Positions 12,251-25,190 of a stretch of DNA of 64,000 nt are shown here, piece after piece. The notes under the pieces were generated by a model that was given only the letters and a program-made list of their open reading frames with translations, made no database searches and had not been told where the DNA came from. Source of the stretch: Parietaria judaica (lineage: Eukaryota; Streptophyta; Magnoliopsida; Rosales; Urticaceae); NCBI GenBank assembly GCA_954871525.1, contig OX940863.1:43572501-43636500 (forward strand), written 5' to 3'. The position numbers and the translations under genes are program-made. How positions within the stretch are numbered: position 1 is the stretch's first letter; each line of letters begins with the position of its first letter.

Positions 12251-12691
12251 CTGAGTCTTTTTCCCATTTTACGCGAAAGAACCCTAATTAAACGATATTT
12301 TAAACAAAAAATGAACTTCCAAATGCTAAACAATATGTAATTGTAACATATTTACTTATTTTAATCCCTAAATAGCGAAGCACTATCTCGTAGTTTCTAT
12401 ATGAAGCCGTTAATGGGTTAAAATCTTCACCGAAAAGTGTTAAAAATTGGTTTTCTTGCGAGAGAAAATACGATCCGTTCTAGACGAAATTTGAGTTGCT
12501 AGACCTTCGTTAGTGTGGTATTGTTATAAATTGGTTTAGTTTTGGCATTAAAAGTTTTTGGAGCTCTCTTTAAACCCAGTTTCAACAATTAATGCGTGCT
12601 AAAAAAAAACTGAGTCTTTTTCCCATTTTACGCGAAAGAACCCTAATTAAACGATATTTTAAACAAAAAATGAACTTCCAAATGCTAAACA

Positions 12692-12710
12692 ATATGTAAT
12701 TGTAACATAT
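12692..12710. other. Dyad motif, type C form with both arms changed (example in N36)
   Basis: In type C monomers the arms are ATATGT (12692-12697) and ACATAT (12705-12710) around the same AATTGTA. Compared with the standard form, G to A on the left is matched by C to T on the right, so pairing is kept. The same double change occurs in all type C copies I checked between 12251 and 34904. Confidence 0.75.
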
Positions 12711-15700
12711 TTACTTATTTTAATCCCTAAATAGCGAAGCACTATCTCGTAGTTTCTATATGAAGCCGTTAATGGGTTAAAATCTTCACCGAAAAGTGTT
12801 AAAAATTTGTTTTCTTGCGAGAGAAAATACGATCCGTTCTAGACGAAATTTGAGTTGCTAGACCTTCGTTAGTGTGGTATTGTTATAAATTGGTTTAGTT
12901 TTGGCATTAAAAGTTTTTGGAGCTCTCTTTAAACCCAGTTTCAACAATTAATGCGTGCTCCAAAAAAAACTGAGTCTTTTTCCCATTTTACGCGAAAGAA
13001 CCCTAATTAAACGATATTTTAAACAAAAAATGAACTTCGAAATGCTAAACAATGTGTAATTGTAACACATTTACTTATTTTAATCCCTAAATAGCGAAGC
13101 AGTATCTAGTAGTTTCTATATGAATCCGTTAATGGGTTAAAATCTTTACTGAAAAGTGTTAAAAATTGGTTTTCTTGCGAGAGAAAATACGATCCGTTCT
13201 AGACGAAATTTGAGTTGCTAGACTTTCGTTAGTGTGTTATTGTTATAAATTGGTTTAGTTTTGGCATTAAAAGTTTTTGGAGCTCTCTTTAAACCCAGTT
13301 TCAACAATTAATGCGTGCTCCAAAAAAAACTGAGTCTTTTTCCCATTTTACGCGAAAGAACCCTAATTAAACGATATTTAAAAAAAAAATGAACTTCCAA
13401 ATGCTAAACAATGTGTAATTGTAACACATTTACTTATTTTTATCCCTAAATAGCGAAGCACTATCTCGTAGTTTCTATATGAAGCCGTTAATGGGTTAAA
13501 ATCTTCACCGAAAAGTGTTAAAAATTGGTTTTCTTGCGAGAGAAAATACGATCCGTTCTAGACGAAATTTGAGTTGCTAGACCTTCGTTAGTGTGGTATT
13601 GTTATAAATTGGTTTAGTTTTGGCATTAAAAGTTTTTGGAGCTCTCTTTAAACCCAGTTTCAACAATTAATGCGTGCTAAAAAAAAACTGAGTCTTTTTC
13701 CCATTTTACGCGAAAGAACCCTAATTAAACGATATTTTAAACAAAAAATGAACTTCCAAATGCTAAACAATATGTAATTGTAACATATTTACTTATTTTA
13801 ATCCCTAAATAGCGAAGCACTATCTCGTAGTTTCTATATGAAGCCGTTAATGGGTTAAAATCTTCACCGAAAAGTGTTAAAAATTGGTTTTCTTGCGAGA
13901 GAAAATACGATCCGTTCTAGACGAAATTTGAGTTGCTAGACCTTCGTTAGTGTGGTATTGTTATAAATTGGTTTAGTTTTGGCATTAAAAGTTTTTGGAG
14001 CTCTCTTTAAACCCAGTTTCAACAATTAATGCGTGCTCCAAAAAAAACTGAGTCTTTTTCCCATTTTACGCGAAAGAACCCTAATTAAACGATATTTTAA
14101 ACAAAAAATGAACTTCGAAATGCTAAACAATGTGTAATTGTAACACATTTACTTATTTTAATCCCTAAATAGCGAAGCAGTATCTAGTAGTTTCTATATG
14201 AATCCGTTAATGGGTTAAAATCTTTACTGAAAAGTGTTAAAAATTGGTTTTCTTGCGAGAGAAAATACGATCCGTTCTAGACGAAATTTGAGTTGCTAGA
14301 CTTTCGTTAGTGTGTTATTGTTATAAATTGGTTTAGTTTTGGCATTAAAAGTTTTTGGAGCTCTCTTTAAACCCAGTTTCAACAATTAATGCGTGCTCCA
14401 AAAAAAACTGAGTCTTTTTCCCATTTTACGTGAAAGAACCCTAATTAAACGATATTTAAAAAAAAAATGAACTTCCAAATGCTAAACAATGTGTAATTGT
14501 AACACATTTACTTATTTTTATCCCTAAATAGCGAAGCACTATCTCGTAGTTTCTATATGAAGCCGTTAATGGGTTAAAATCTTTACCGAAAAGTGTTAAA
14601 AATTGGTTTTCTTGCGAGAGAAAATACGATCCGTTCTAGACGAAATTTGAGTTGCTAGACCTTCGTTAGTGTGGTATTGTTATAAATTGGTTTAGTTTTG
14701 GCATTAAAAGTTTTTGGAGCTCTCTTTAAACCCAGTTTCAACAATTAATGCGTGCTAAAAAAAAACTGAGTCTTTTTCCCATTTTACGCGAAAGAACCCT
14801 AATTAAACGATATTTTAAACAAAAAATGAACTTCCAAATGCTAAACAATATGTAATTGTAACATATTTACTTATTTTAATCCCTAAATAGCGAAGCACTA
14901 TCTCGTAGTTTCTATATGAAGCCGTTAATGGGTTAAAATCTTCACCGAAAAGTGTTAAAAATTGGTTTTCTTGCGAGAGAAAATACGATCCGTTCTAGAC
15001 GAAATTTGAGTTGCTAGACGTTCGTTAGTGTGGTATTGTTATAAATTGGTTTAGTTTTGGCATTAAAAGTTTTTGGAGCTCTCTTTAAACCCAGTTTCAA
15101 CAATTAATGCGTGCTCCAAAAAAAACTGAGTCTTTTTCCCATTTTACGCGAAAGAACCCTAATTAAACGATATTTTAAACAAAAAATGAACTTCGAAATG
15201 CTAAACAATGTGTAATTGTAACACATTTACTTATTTTAATCCCTAAATAGCGAAGCAGTATCTAGTAGTTTCTATATGAATCCGTTAATGGGTTAAAATC
15301 TTTACTGAAAAGTGTTAAAAATTGGTTTTCTTGCGAGAGAAAATACGATCCGTTCTAGACGAAATTTGAGTTGCTAGACTTTCGTTAGTGTGTTATTGTT
15401 ATAAATTGGTTTAGTTTTGGCATTAAAAGTTTTTGGAGCTCTCTTTAAACCCAGTTTCAACAATTAATGCGTGCTCCAAAAAAAACTGAGTCTTTTTCCC
15501 ATTTTACGCGAAAGAACCCTAATTAAACGATATTTAAAAAAAAAATGAACTTCCAAATGCTAAACAATGTGTAATTGTAACACATTTACTTATTTTTATC
15601 CCTAAATAGCGAAGCACTATCTCGTAGTTTCTATATGAAGCCGTTAATGGGTTAAAATCTTTACCGAAAAGTGTTAAAAATTGGTTTTCTTGCGAGAGAA

Positions 15701-17280
15701 AATACGATCCGTTCTAGACGAAATTTGAGTTGCTAGACCTTCGTTAGTGTGGTATTGTTATAAATTGGTTTAGTTTTGGCATTAAAAGTTTTTGGAGCTC
15801 TCTTTAAACCCAGTTTCAACAATTAATGCGTGCTCCAAAAAAAACTGAGTCTTTTTCCCATTTTACGCGAAAGAACCCTAATTAAACGATATTTTAAACA
15901 AAAAATGAACTTCGAAATGCTAAACAATGTGTAATTGTAACACATTTACTTATTTTAATCCCTAAATAGCGAAGCAGTATCTAGTAGTTTCTATATGAAT
16001 CCGTTAATGGGTTAAAATCTTTACTGAAAAGTGTTAAAAATTGGTTTTCTTGCGAGAGAAAATACGATCCGTTCTAGATGAAATTTGAGTTGCTAGACTT
16101 TCGTTAGTGTGTTATTGTTATAAATTGGTTTAGTTTTGGCATTAAAAGTTTTTGGAGCTCTCTTTAAACCCAGTTTCAACAATTAATGCGTGCTCCAAAA
16201 AAAACTGAGTCTTTTTCCCATTTTACGCGAAAGAACCCTAATTAAACGATATTTAAAAAAAAAATGAACTTCCAAATGCTAAACAATGTGTAATTGTAAC
16301 ACATTTACTTATTTTTATCCCTAAATAGCGAAGCACTATCTCGTAGTTTCTATATGAAGCCGTTAATGGGTTAAAATCTTTACCGAAAAGTGTTAAAAAT
16401 TGGTTTTCTTGCGAGAGAAAATACGATCCGTTCTAGACGAAATTTGAGTTGCTACACCTTCGTTAGTGTGGTATTGTTATAAATTGGTTTAGTTTTGGCA
16501 TTAAAAGTTTTTGGAGCTCTCTTTAAACCCAGTTTCAACAATTAATGCGTGCTAAAAAAAAACTGAGTCTTTTTCCCATTTTACGCGAAAGAACCCTAAT
16601 TAAACGATATTTTAAACAAAAAATGAAATTCCAAATGCTAAACAATGTGTAATTGTAACATATTTACTTATTTTAATCCCTAAATAGCGAAGCACTATCT
16701 CGTAGTTTCTATATGAAGCCGTTAATGGGTTAAAATCTTCACCGAAAAGTGTTAAAAATTGGTTTTCTTGCGAGAGAAAATACGATCCGTTCTAGACGAA
16801 ATTTGAGTTGCTAGACCTTCGTTAGTGTGGTATTGTTATAAATTGGTTTAGTTTTGGCATTAAAAGTTTTTGGAGCTCTCTTTAAACCCAGTTTCAACAA
16901 TTAATGCGTGCTAAAAAAAAACTGAGTCTTTTTCCCATTTTACGCGAAAGAACCCTAATTAAACGATATTTTAAACAAAAAATGAAATTCCAAATGCTAA
17001 ACAATATGTAATTGTAACATATTTACTTATTTTAATCCCTAAATAGCGAAGCACTATCTCGTAGTTTCTATATGAAGCCGTTAATGGGTTAAAATCTTCA
17101 CCGAAAAGTGTTAAAAATTGGTTTTCTTGCGAGAGAAAATACGATCCGTTCTAGACGAAATTTGAGTTGCTAGACCTTCGTTAGTGTGGTATTGTTATAA
17201 ATTGGTTTAGTTTTGGCATTAAAAGTTTTTGGAGCTCTCTTTAAACCCAGTTTCAACAATTAATGCGTGCTAAAAAAAAA

Positions 17281-17640
17281 CTGAGTCTTTTTCCCATTTT
17301 ACGCGAAAGAACCCTAATTAAACGATATTTTAAACAAAAAATGAACTTCCAAATGCTAAACAATATGTAATTGTAACATATTTACTTATTTTAATCCCTA
17401 AATAGCGAAGCACTATCTCGTACTTTCTATATCAAGCGGTTAACTGGTGAAAATCATCACCGAAAAGTGTTAAAAATTGGTTTTCTTGCGAGAGAAAATA
17501 CGATCCGTTCTAGACGAAATTTGAGTTGCTAGACCTTCGTTAGTGTGGTATTGTTATAAATTGGTTTAGTTTTGGCATTAAAAGTTTTTGGAGCTCTCTT
17601 TAAACCCAGTTTCAACAATTAATGCGTGCTCCAAAAAAAA
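17281..17640 (+). repeat. Type C monomer with a cluster of private substitutions (N49)
   Basis: N49 is otherwise an ordinary type C monomer. Compared with the other C copies it has seven substitutions at 17423, 17433, 17438, 17444, 17445, 17449 and 17456, within 34 bases. The altered stretch reads TACTTTC, ATCAAGCGG and AACTGGTGA where TAGTTTC, ATGAAGCCG and AATGGGTTA are usual. Most are transversions. No other monomer in the window shares this combination, so an assembly or read error is as likely as real change. Confidence 0.8.
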
Positions 17641-18000
17641 CTGAGTCTTTTTCCCATTTTACGCGAAAGAACCCTAATTAAACGATATTTTAAACAAAAA
17701 ATGAACTTCGAAATGCTAAACAATGTGTAATTGTAACACATTTACTTATTTTAATCCCTAAATAGCGAAGCAGTATCTAGTAGTTTCTATATGAATCCGT
17801 TAATGGGTTAAAATCTTTACTGAAAAGTGTTAAAAATTGGTTTTCTTGCGAGAGAAAATACGATCCGTTCTAGACGAAATTTGAGTTGCTAGACTTTCGT
17901 TAGTGTGTTATTGTTATAAATTGGTTTAGTTTTGGCATTAAAAGTTTTTGGAGCTCTCTTTAAACCCAGTTTCAACAATTAATGCGTGCTCCAAAAAAAA

Positions 18001-21000
18001 CTGAGTCTTTTTCCCATTTTACGCGAAAGAACCCTAATTAAACGATATTTAAAAAAAAAATGAACTTCCAAATGCTAAACAATGTGTAATTGTAACACAT
18101 TTACTTATTTTTATCCCTAAATTGCGAAGCACTATCTCGTAGTTTCTATATGAAGCCGTTAATGGGTTAAAATCTTTACCGAAAAGTGTTAAAAATTGGT
18201 TTTCTTGCGAGAGAAAATACGATCCGTTCTAGACGAAATTTGAGTTGCTACACCTTCGTTAGTGTGGTATTGTTATAAATTGGTTTAGTTTTGGCATTAA
18301 AAGTTTTTGGAGCTCTCTTTAAACCCAGTTTCAACAATTAATGCGTGCTAAAAAAAAACTGAGTCTTTTTCCCATTTTACGCGAAAGAACCCTAATTAAA
18401 CGATATTTTAAACAAAAAATGAAATTCCAAATGCTAAACAATATGTAATTGTAACATATTTACTTATTTTAATCCCTAAATAGCGAAGCACTATCTCGTA
18501 GTTTCTATATGAAGCCGTTAATGGGTTAAAATCTTCACCGAAAAGTGTTAAAAATTGGTTTTCTTGCGAGAGAAAATACGATCCGTTCTAGACGAAATTT
18601 GAGTTGCTAGACCTTCGTTAGTGTGGTATTGTTATAAATTGGTTTAGTTTTGGCATTAAAAGTTTTTGGAGCTCTCTTTAAACCCAGTTTCAACAATTAA
18701 TGCGTGCTAAAAAAAAACTGAGTCTTTTTCCCATTTTACGCGAAAGAACCCTAATTAAACGATATTTTAAACAAAAAATGAAATTCCAAATGCTAAACAA
18801 TATGTAATTGTAACATATTTACTTATTTTAATCCCTAAATAGCGAAGCACTATCTCGTAGTTTCTATATGAAGCCGTTAATGGGTTAAAATCTTCACCGA
18901 AAAGTGTTAAAAATTGGTTTTCTTGCGAGAGAAAATACGATCCGTTCTAGACGAAATTTGAGTTGCTAGACCTTCGTTAGTGTGGTATTGTTATAAATTG
19001 GTTTAGTTTTGGCATTAAAAGTTTTTGGAGCTCTCTTTAAACCCAGTTTCAACAATTAATGCGTGCTAAAAAAAAACTGAGTCTTTTTCCCATTTTACGC
19101 GAAAGAACCCTAATTAAACGATATTTTAAACAAAAAATGAACTTCCAAATGCTAAACAATATGTAATTGTAACATATTTACTTATTTTAATCCCTAAATA
19201 GCGAAGCACTATCTCGTAGTTTCTATATGAAGCCGTTAATGGGTTAAAATCTTCACCGAAAAGTGTTAAAAATTGGTTTTCTTGCGAGAGAAAATACGAT
19301 CCGTTCTAGACGAAATTTGAGTTGCTAGACCTTCGTTAGTGTGGTATTGTTATAAATTGGTTTAGTTTTGGCATTAAAAGTTTTTGGAGCTCTCTTTAAA
19401 CCCAGTTTCAACAATTAATGCGTGCTCCAAAAAAAACTGAGTCTTTTTCCCATTTTACGCGAAAGAACCCTAATTAAACGATATTTTAAACAAAAAATGA
19501 ACTTCGAAATGCTAAACAATGTGTAATTGTAACACATTTACTTATTTTAATCCCTAAATAGCGAAGCAGTATCTAGTAGTTTCTATATGAATCCGTTAAT
19601 GGGTTAAAATCTTTACTGAAAAGTGTTAAAAATTGGTTTTCTTGCGAGAGAAAATACGATCCGTCTTCTAGACGAAATTTGAGTTGCTAGACTTTCGTTA
19701 GTGTGTTATTGTTATAAATTGGTTTAGTTTTGGCATTAAAGTTTTTGGAGCTCTCTTTAAACCCAGTTTCAACAATTAATGCGTGCTCCAAAAAAAACTG
19801 AGTCTTTTCCCATTTTACGCGAAAGAACCCTAATTAAACGATATTTAAAAAAAAAATGAACTTCCAAATGCTAAACAATGTGTAATTGTAACACATTTAC
19901 TTATTTTTATCCCTAAATAGCGAAGCACTATCTCGTAGTTTCTATATGAAGCCGTTAATGGGTTAAAATCTTTACCGAAAAGTGTTAAAAATTGGTTTTC
20001 TTGCGAGAGAAAATACGATCCGTTCTAGACGAAATTTGAGTTGCTACACCTTCGTTAGTGTGGTATTGTTATAAATTGGTTTAGTTTTGGCATTAAAAGT
20101 TTTTGGAGCTCTCTTTAAACCCAGTTTCAACAATTAATGCGTGCTCCAAAAAAAACTGAGTCTTTTTCCCATTTTACACGAAAGAACCCTAATTAAACGA
20201 TATTTAAAACAAAAAATTAACCTGCAAATGCTAAACAATGTGTAATTGTAACACATTTACTTATTTTAATCCCTAAATAGCGAAGCACTATCTCGTAGTT
20301 TCTATATGAATCCGTTAACGGGCTAAAATCTTTACCGAAAAGTGTTAAAAATTGGTTTTCTTGCGAGAGAAAATACGATCCGTTCTAGACGAAATTTGAG
20401 TTGCTAGACTTTCGTTAGTGTGGTATTGTTATAAATTGGTTTAGTTTTGGCATTAAAAGTTTTTGGAGCTCTCTTTAAACCCAGTTTCAACAATTAATGC
20501 GTGCTCCAAAAAAAACTGAGTCTTTTTCCCATTTTACGCGAAAGAACCCTAATTAAATGATATTTTAAACAAAAAATGAACTTCCAAATGCTAAACAATG
20601 TGTAATTGTATCACATTTACTTATTTTAATCCCTAAATAGCAAAGCACTATCTTGTAGTTTCTATATGAAGCCGTTAATGGGTTAAAATCTTTACAAAAA
20701 TTGTTAAAAATTGGTTTTTCTTGCGAGAGAAAATACGATCCGTTCTTGACGAAATTTGAGTTGCTAGACCTTCGTTAGGGTGGTATTGTTATAAATTGGT
20801 TTAGTTTTGGCATTAAAAGTTTTTGGAGCTCTCTTTAAACCCAGTTTCAACAATTAATGCGTGCTCCAAAAAAAACTGAGTCTTTTTCCCATTTTACGCG
20901 AAAGAACCCTAATTAAACGATATTTTAAACAAAAAATGAACTTCCAAATGCTAAATAATGTGTAATTGTATCACATTTACTTATTTTAATCCCTAAATAG

Positions 21001-24000
21001 CGAAGCACTATCTCGTAGTGTCTATATGAAGCCGTTAATGGGTTAAAATCTTTACTGAAAAACTGTTAAAAATTAGTTTTCTTGCGAAAGCAAATACGAT
21101 CCGTTCTTGACGAAATTTGAGTTGCTAGACCTTCGTTAGGGTTATATTGTTATAAATTGGTTTAGTTTTGGCATTAAAAGTTTTTGGAGCTCTCTTTAAA
21201 CCCAGTTTCAACAATTAATGCGTGCTAAAAAAAAACTGAGTCTTTTTCCCATTTTACGCGAAAGAACCCTAATTAAACGATATTTTAAACAAAAAATGAA
21301 CTTCCAAATGCTAAACAATATGTAATTGTAACATATTTACTTATTTTAATCCCTAAATAGCGAAGCACTATCTCGTAGTTTCTATATGAAGCCGTTAATG
21401 GGTTAAAATCTTCACCGAAAAGTGTTAAAAATTGGTTTTCTTGCGAGAGAAAATACGATCCGTTCTAGACGAAATTTGAGTTGCTAGACCTTCGTTAGTG
21501 TGGTATTGTTATAAATTGGTTTAGTTTTGGCATTAAAAGTTTTTGGAGCTCTCTTTAAACCCAGTTTCAACAATTAATGCGTGCTCCAAAAAAAACTGAG
21601 TCTTTTTCCCATTTTACGCGAAAGAACCCTAATTAAACGATATTTAAAAAAAAAATGAACTTCCAAATGCTAAACAATGTGTAATTGTAACACATTTACT
21701 TATTTTTATCCCTAAATTGCGAAGCACTATCTCGTAGTTTCTATATGAAGCCGTTAATGGGTTAAAATCTTTACCGAAAAGTGTTAAAAATTGGTTTTCT
21801 TGCGAGAGAAAATACGATCCGTTCTAGACGAAATTTGAGTTGCTACACCTTCGTTAGTGTGGTATTGTTATAAATTGGTTTAGTTTTGGCATTAAAAGTT
21901 TTTGGAGCTCTCTTTAAACCCAGTTTCAACAATTAATGCGTGCTAAAAAAAAACTGAGTCTTTTTCCCATTTTACGCGAAAGAACCCTAATTAAACGATA
22001 TTTTAAACAAAAAATGAAATTCCAAATGCTAAACAATATGTAATTGTAACATATTTACTTATTTTAATCCCTAAATAGCGAAGCACTATCTCGTAGTTTC
22101 TATATGAAGCCGTTAATGGGTTAAAATCTTCACCGAAAAGTGTTAAAAATTGGTTTTCTTGCGAGAGAAAATACGATCCGTTCTAGACGAAATTTGAGTT
22201 GCTAGACCTTCGTTAGTGTGGTATTGTTATAAATTGGTTTAGTTTTGGCATTAAAAGTTTTTGGAGCTCTCTTTAAACCCAGTTTCAACAATTAATGCGT
22301 GCTAAAAAAAAACTGAGTCTTTTTCCCATTTTACGCGAAAGAACCCTAATTAAACGATATTTTAAACAAAAAATGAAATTCCAAATGCTAAACAATATGT
22401 AATTGTAACATATTTACTTATTTTAATCCCTAAATAGCGAAGCACTATCTCGTAGTTTCTATATGAAGCCGTTAATGGGTTAAAATCTTCACCGAAAAGT
22501 GTTAAAAATTGGTTTTCTTGCGAGAGAAAATACGATCCGTTCTAGACGAAATTTGAGTTGCTAGACCTTCGTTAGTGTGGTATTGTTATAAATTGGTTTA
22601 GTTTTGGCATTAAAAGTTTTTGGAGCTCTCTTTAAACCCAGTTTCAACAATTAATGCGTGCTAAAAAAAAACTGAGTCTTTTTCCCATTTTACGCGAAAG
22701 AACCCTAATTAAACGATATTTTAAACAAAAAATGAACTTCCAAATGCTAAACAATATGTAATTGTAACATATTTACTTATTTTAATCCCTAAATAGCGAA
22801 GCACTATCTCGTAGTTTCTATATGAAGCCGTTAATGGGTTAAAATCTTCACCGAAAAGTGTTAAAAATTGGTTTTCTTGCGAGAGAAAATACGATCCGTT
22901 CTAGACGAAATTTGAGTTGCTAGACCTTCGTTAGTGTGGTATTGTTATAAATTGGTTTAGTTTTGGCATTAAAAGTTTTTGGAGCTCTCTTTAAACCCAG
23001 TTTCAACAATTAATGCGTGCTCCAAAAAAAACTGAGTCTTTTTCCCATTTTACGCGAAAGAACCCTAATTAAACGATATTTTAAACAAAAAATGAACTTC
23101 GAAATGCTAAACAATGTGTAATTGTAACACATTTACTTATTTTAATCCCTAAATAGCGAAGCAGTATCTAGTAGTTTCTATATGAATCCGTTAATGGGTT
23201 AAAATCTTTACTGAAAAGTGTTAAAAATTGGTTTTCTTGCGAGAGAAAATACGATCCGTTCTAGACGAAATTTGAGTTGCTAGACTTTCGTTAGTGTGTT
23301 ATTGTTATAAATTGGTTTAGTTTTGGCATTAAAAGTTTTTGGAGCTCTCTTTAAACCCAGTTTCAACAATTAATGCGTGCTCCAAAAAAAACTGAGTCTT
23401 TTTCCCATTTTACGCGAAAGAACCCTAATTAAACGATATTTAAAAAAAAAATGAACTTCCAAATGCTAAACAATGTGTAATTGTAACACATTTACTTATT
23501 TTTATCCCTAAATAGCGAAGCACTATCTCGTAGTTTCTATATGAAGCCGTTAATGGGTTAAAATCTTTACCGAAAAGTGTTAAAAATTGGTTTTCTTGCG
23601 AGAGAAAATACGATCCGTTCTAGACGAAATTTGAGTTGCTACACCTTCGTTAGTGTGGTATTGTTATAAATTGGTTTAGTTTTGGCATTAAAAGTTTTTG
23701 GAGCTCTCTTTAAACCCAGTTTCAACAATTAATGCGTGCTCCAAAAAAAACTGAGTCTTTTTCCCATTTTACACGAAAGAACCCTAATTAAACGATATTT
23801 AAAACAAAAAATTAACCTGCAAATGCTAAACAATGTGTAATTGTAACACATTTACTTATTTTAATCCCTAAATAGCGAAGCACTATCTCGTAGTTTCTAT
23901 ATGAATCCGTTAACGGGCTAAAATCTTTACCGAAAAGTGTTAAAAATTGGTTTTCTTGCGAGAGAAAATACGATCCGTTCTAGACGAAATTTGAGTTGCT

Positions 24001-25190
24001 AGACTTTCGTTAGTGTGGTATTGTTATAAATTGGTTTAGTTTTGGCATTAAAAGTTTTTGGAGCTCTCTTTAAACCCAGTTTCAACAATTAATGCGTGCT
24101 CCAAAAAAAACTGAGTCTTTTTCCCATTTTACGCGAAAGAACCCTAATTAAATGATATTTTAAACAAAAAATGAACTTCCAAATGCTAAACAATGTGTAA
24201 TTGTATCACATTTACTTATTTTAATCCCTAAATAGCAAAGCACTATCTTGTAGTTTCTATATGAAGCCGTTAATGGGTTAAAATCTTTACAAAAATTGTT
24301 AAAAATTGGTTTTTCTTGCGAGAGAAAATACGATCCGTTCTTGACGAAATTTGAGTTGCTAGACCTTCGTTAGGGTGGTATTGTTATAAATTGGTTTAGT
24401 TTTGGCATTAAAAGTTTTTGGAGCTCTCTTTAAACCCAGTTTCAACAATTAATGCGTGCTCCAAAAAAAACTGAGTCTTTTTCCCATTTTACGCGAAAGA
24501 ACCCTAATTAAACGATATTTTAAACAAAAAATGAACTTCCAAATGCTAAATAATGTGTAATTGTATCACATTTACTTATTTTAATCCCTAAATAGCGAAG
24601 CACTATCTCGTAGTGTCTATATGAAGCCGTTAATGGGTTAAAATCTTTACTGAAAAACTGTTAAAAATTAGTTTTCTTGCGAAAGCAAATACGATCCGTT
24701 CTTGACGAAATTTGAGTTGCTAGACCTTCGTTAGGGTTATATTGTTATAAATTGGTTTAGTTTTGGCATTAAAAGTTTTTGGAGCTCTCTTTAAACCCAG
24801 TTTCAACAATTAATGCGTGCTAAAAAAAAACTGAGTCTTTTTCCCATTTTACGCGAAAGAACCCTAATTAAACGATATTTTAAACAAAAAATGAACTTCC
24901 AAATGCTAAACAATATGTAATTGTAACATATTTACTTATTTTAATCCCTAAATAGCGAAGCACTATCTCGTAGTTTCTATATGAAGCCGTTAATGGGTTA
25001 AAATCTTCACCGAAAAGTGTTAAAAATTGGTTTTCTTGCGAGAGAAAATACGATCCGTTCTAGACGAAATTTGAGTTGCTAGACCTTCGTTAGTGTGGTA
25101 TTGTTATAAATTGGTTTAGTTTTGGCATTAAAAGTTTTTGGAGCTCTCTTTAAACCCAGTTTCAACAATTAATGCGTGCTCCAAAAAAAA
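18001..25190 (+). repeat. Tandem duplication of a ten-monomer, 3595-bp segment
   Basis: N51-N60 (18001-21595) and N61-N70 (21596-25190) have the same ten-type order: E, C', C', C, D, E, F, G, H, C. Rare markers confirm it. CTAAATTGCG in E occurs near 18118 and 21713, 3595 bp apart. GTTAACGGGCTA in F occurs in N57 and N67, TTACAAAAATTG in G in N58 and N68, and GCGAAAGCAAAT with GGGTTATATT in H in N59 and N69. The segment overlaps the boundary of domains 4 and 5. It is a second level of organisation above the hexamer and must have been copied as one block. Confidence 0.85.
20312..20321. other. Perfect 10-bp palindrome CCGTTAACGG in F, K and P3 monomers
   Basis: Most monomers read CCGTTAATGG at this place. 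In types F, K, K' and P3 a T to C change makes CCGTTAACGG, a perfect palindrome (example in N57). It almost always travels with GAATCCG upstream rather than GAAGCCG. It therefore recurs once per hexamer, tetramer or pentamer rather than once per monomer. Confidence 0.75.

Larger units (their letters stand above)
12251..19076 (+). repeat. Domain 4: C-D-E trimers (1078 bp) and E-C'-C'-C-D pentamers (N35-N53)
   Basis: Starts are 12251, 12610, 12970, 13330, 13688, 14048, 14408, 14766, 15126, 15486, 15845, 16205, 16563, 16922, 17281, 17641, 18001, 18359 and 18718. Type C has CAATATG with ACATATTT, CTTCACCG and usually a GTGCTAAAA junction before it. C' adds GAAATTCC. Type D has TTCGAAATG, GCAGTATCTAGTAG and TTTACTGAAAAG. 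Type E has GATATTTAAAAAAA, TTTTTATCCC and often CTACACC. The order is C, then C-D-E three times (period 1078-1079 bp), D-E, then C'-C'-C-D-E (N47-N51), then C'-C'. The pentamer step N46 to N51 is 1796 bp. It lacks F, G and H, which accompany C-D-E in the next domain. Confidence 0.85.
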
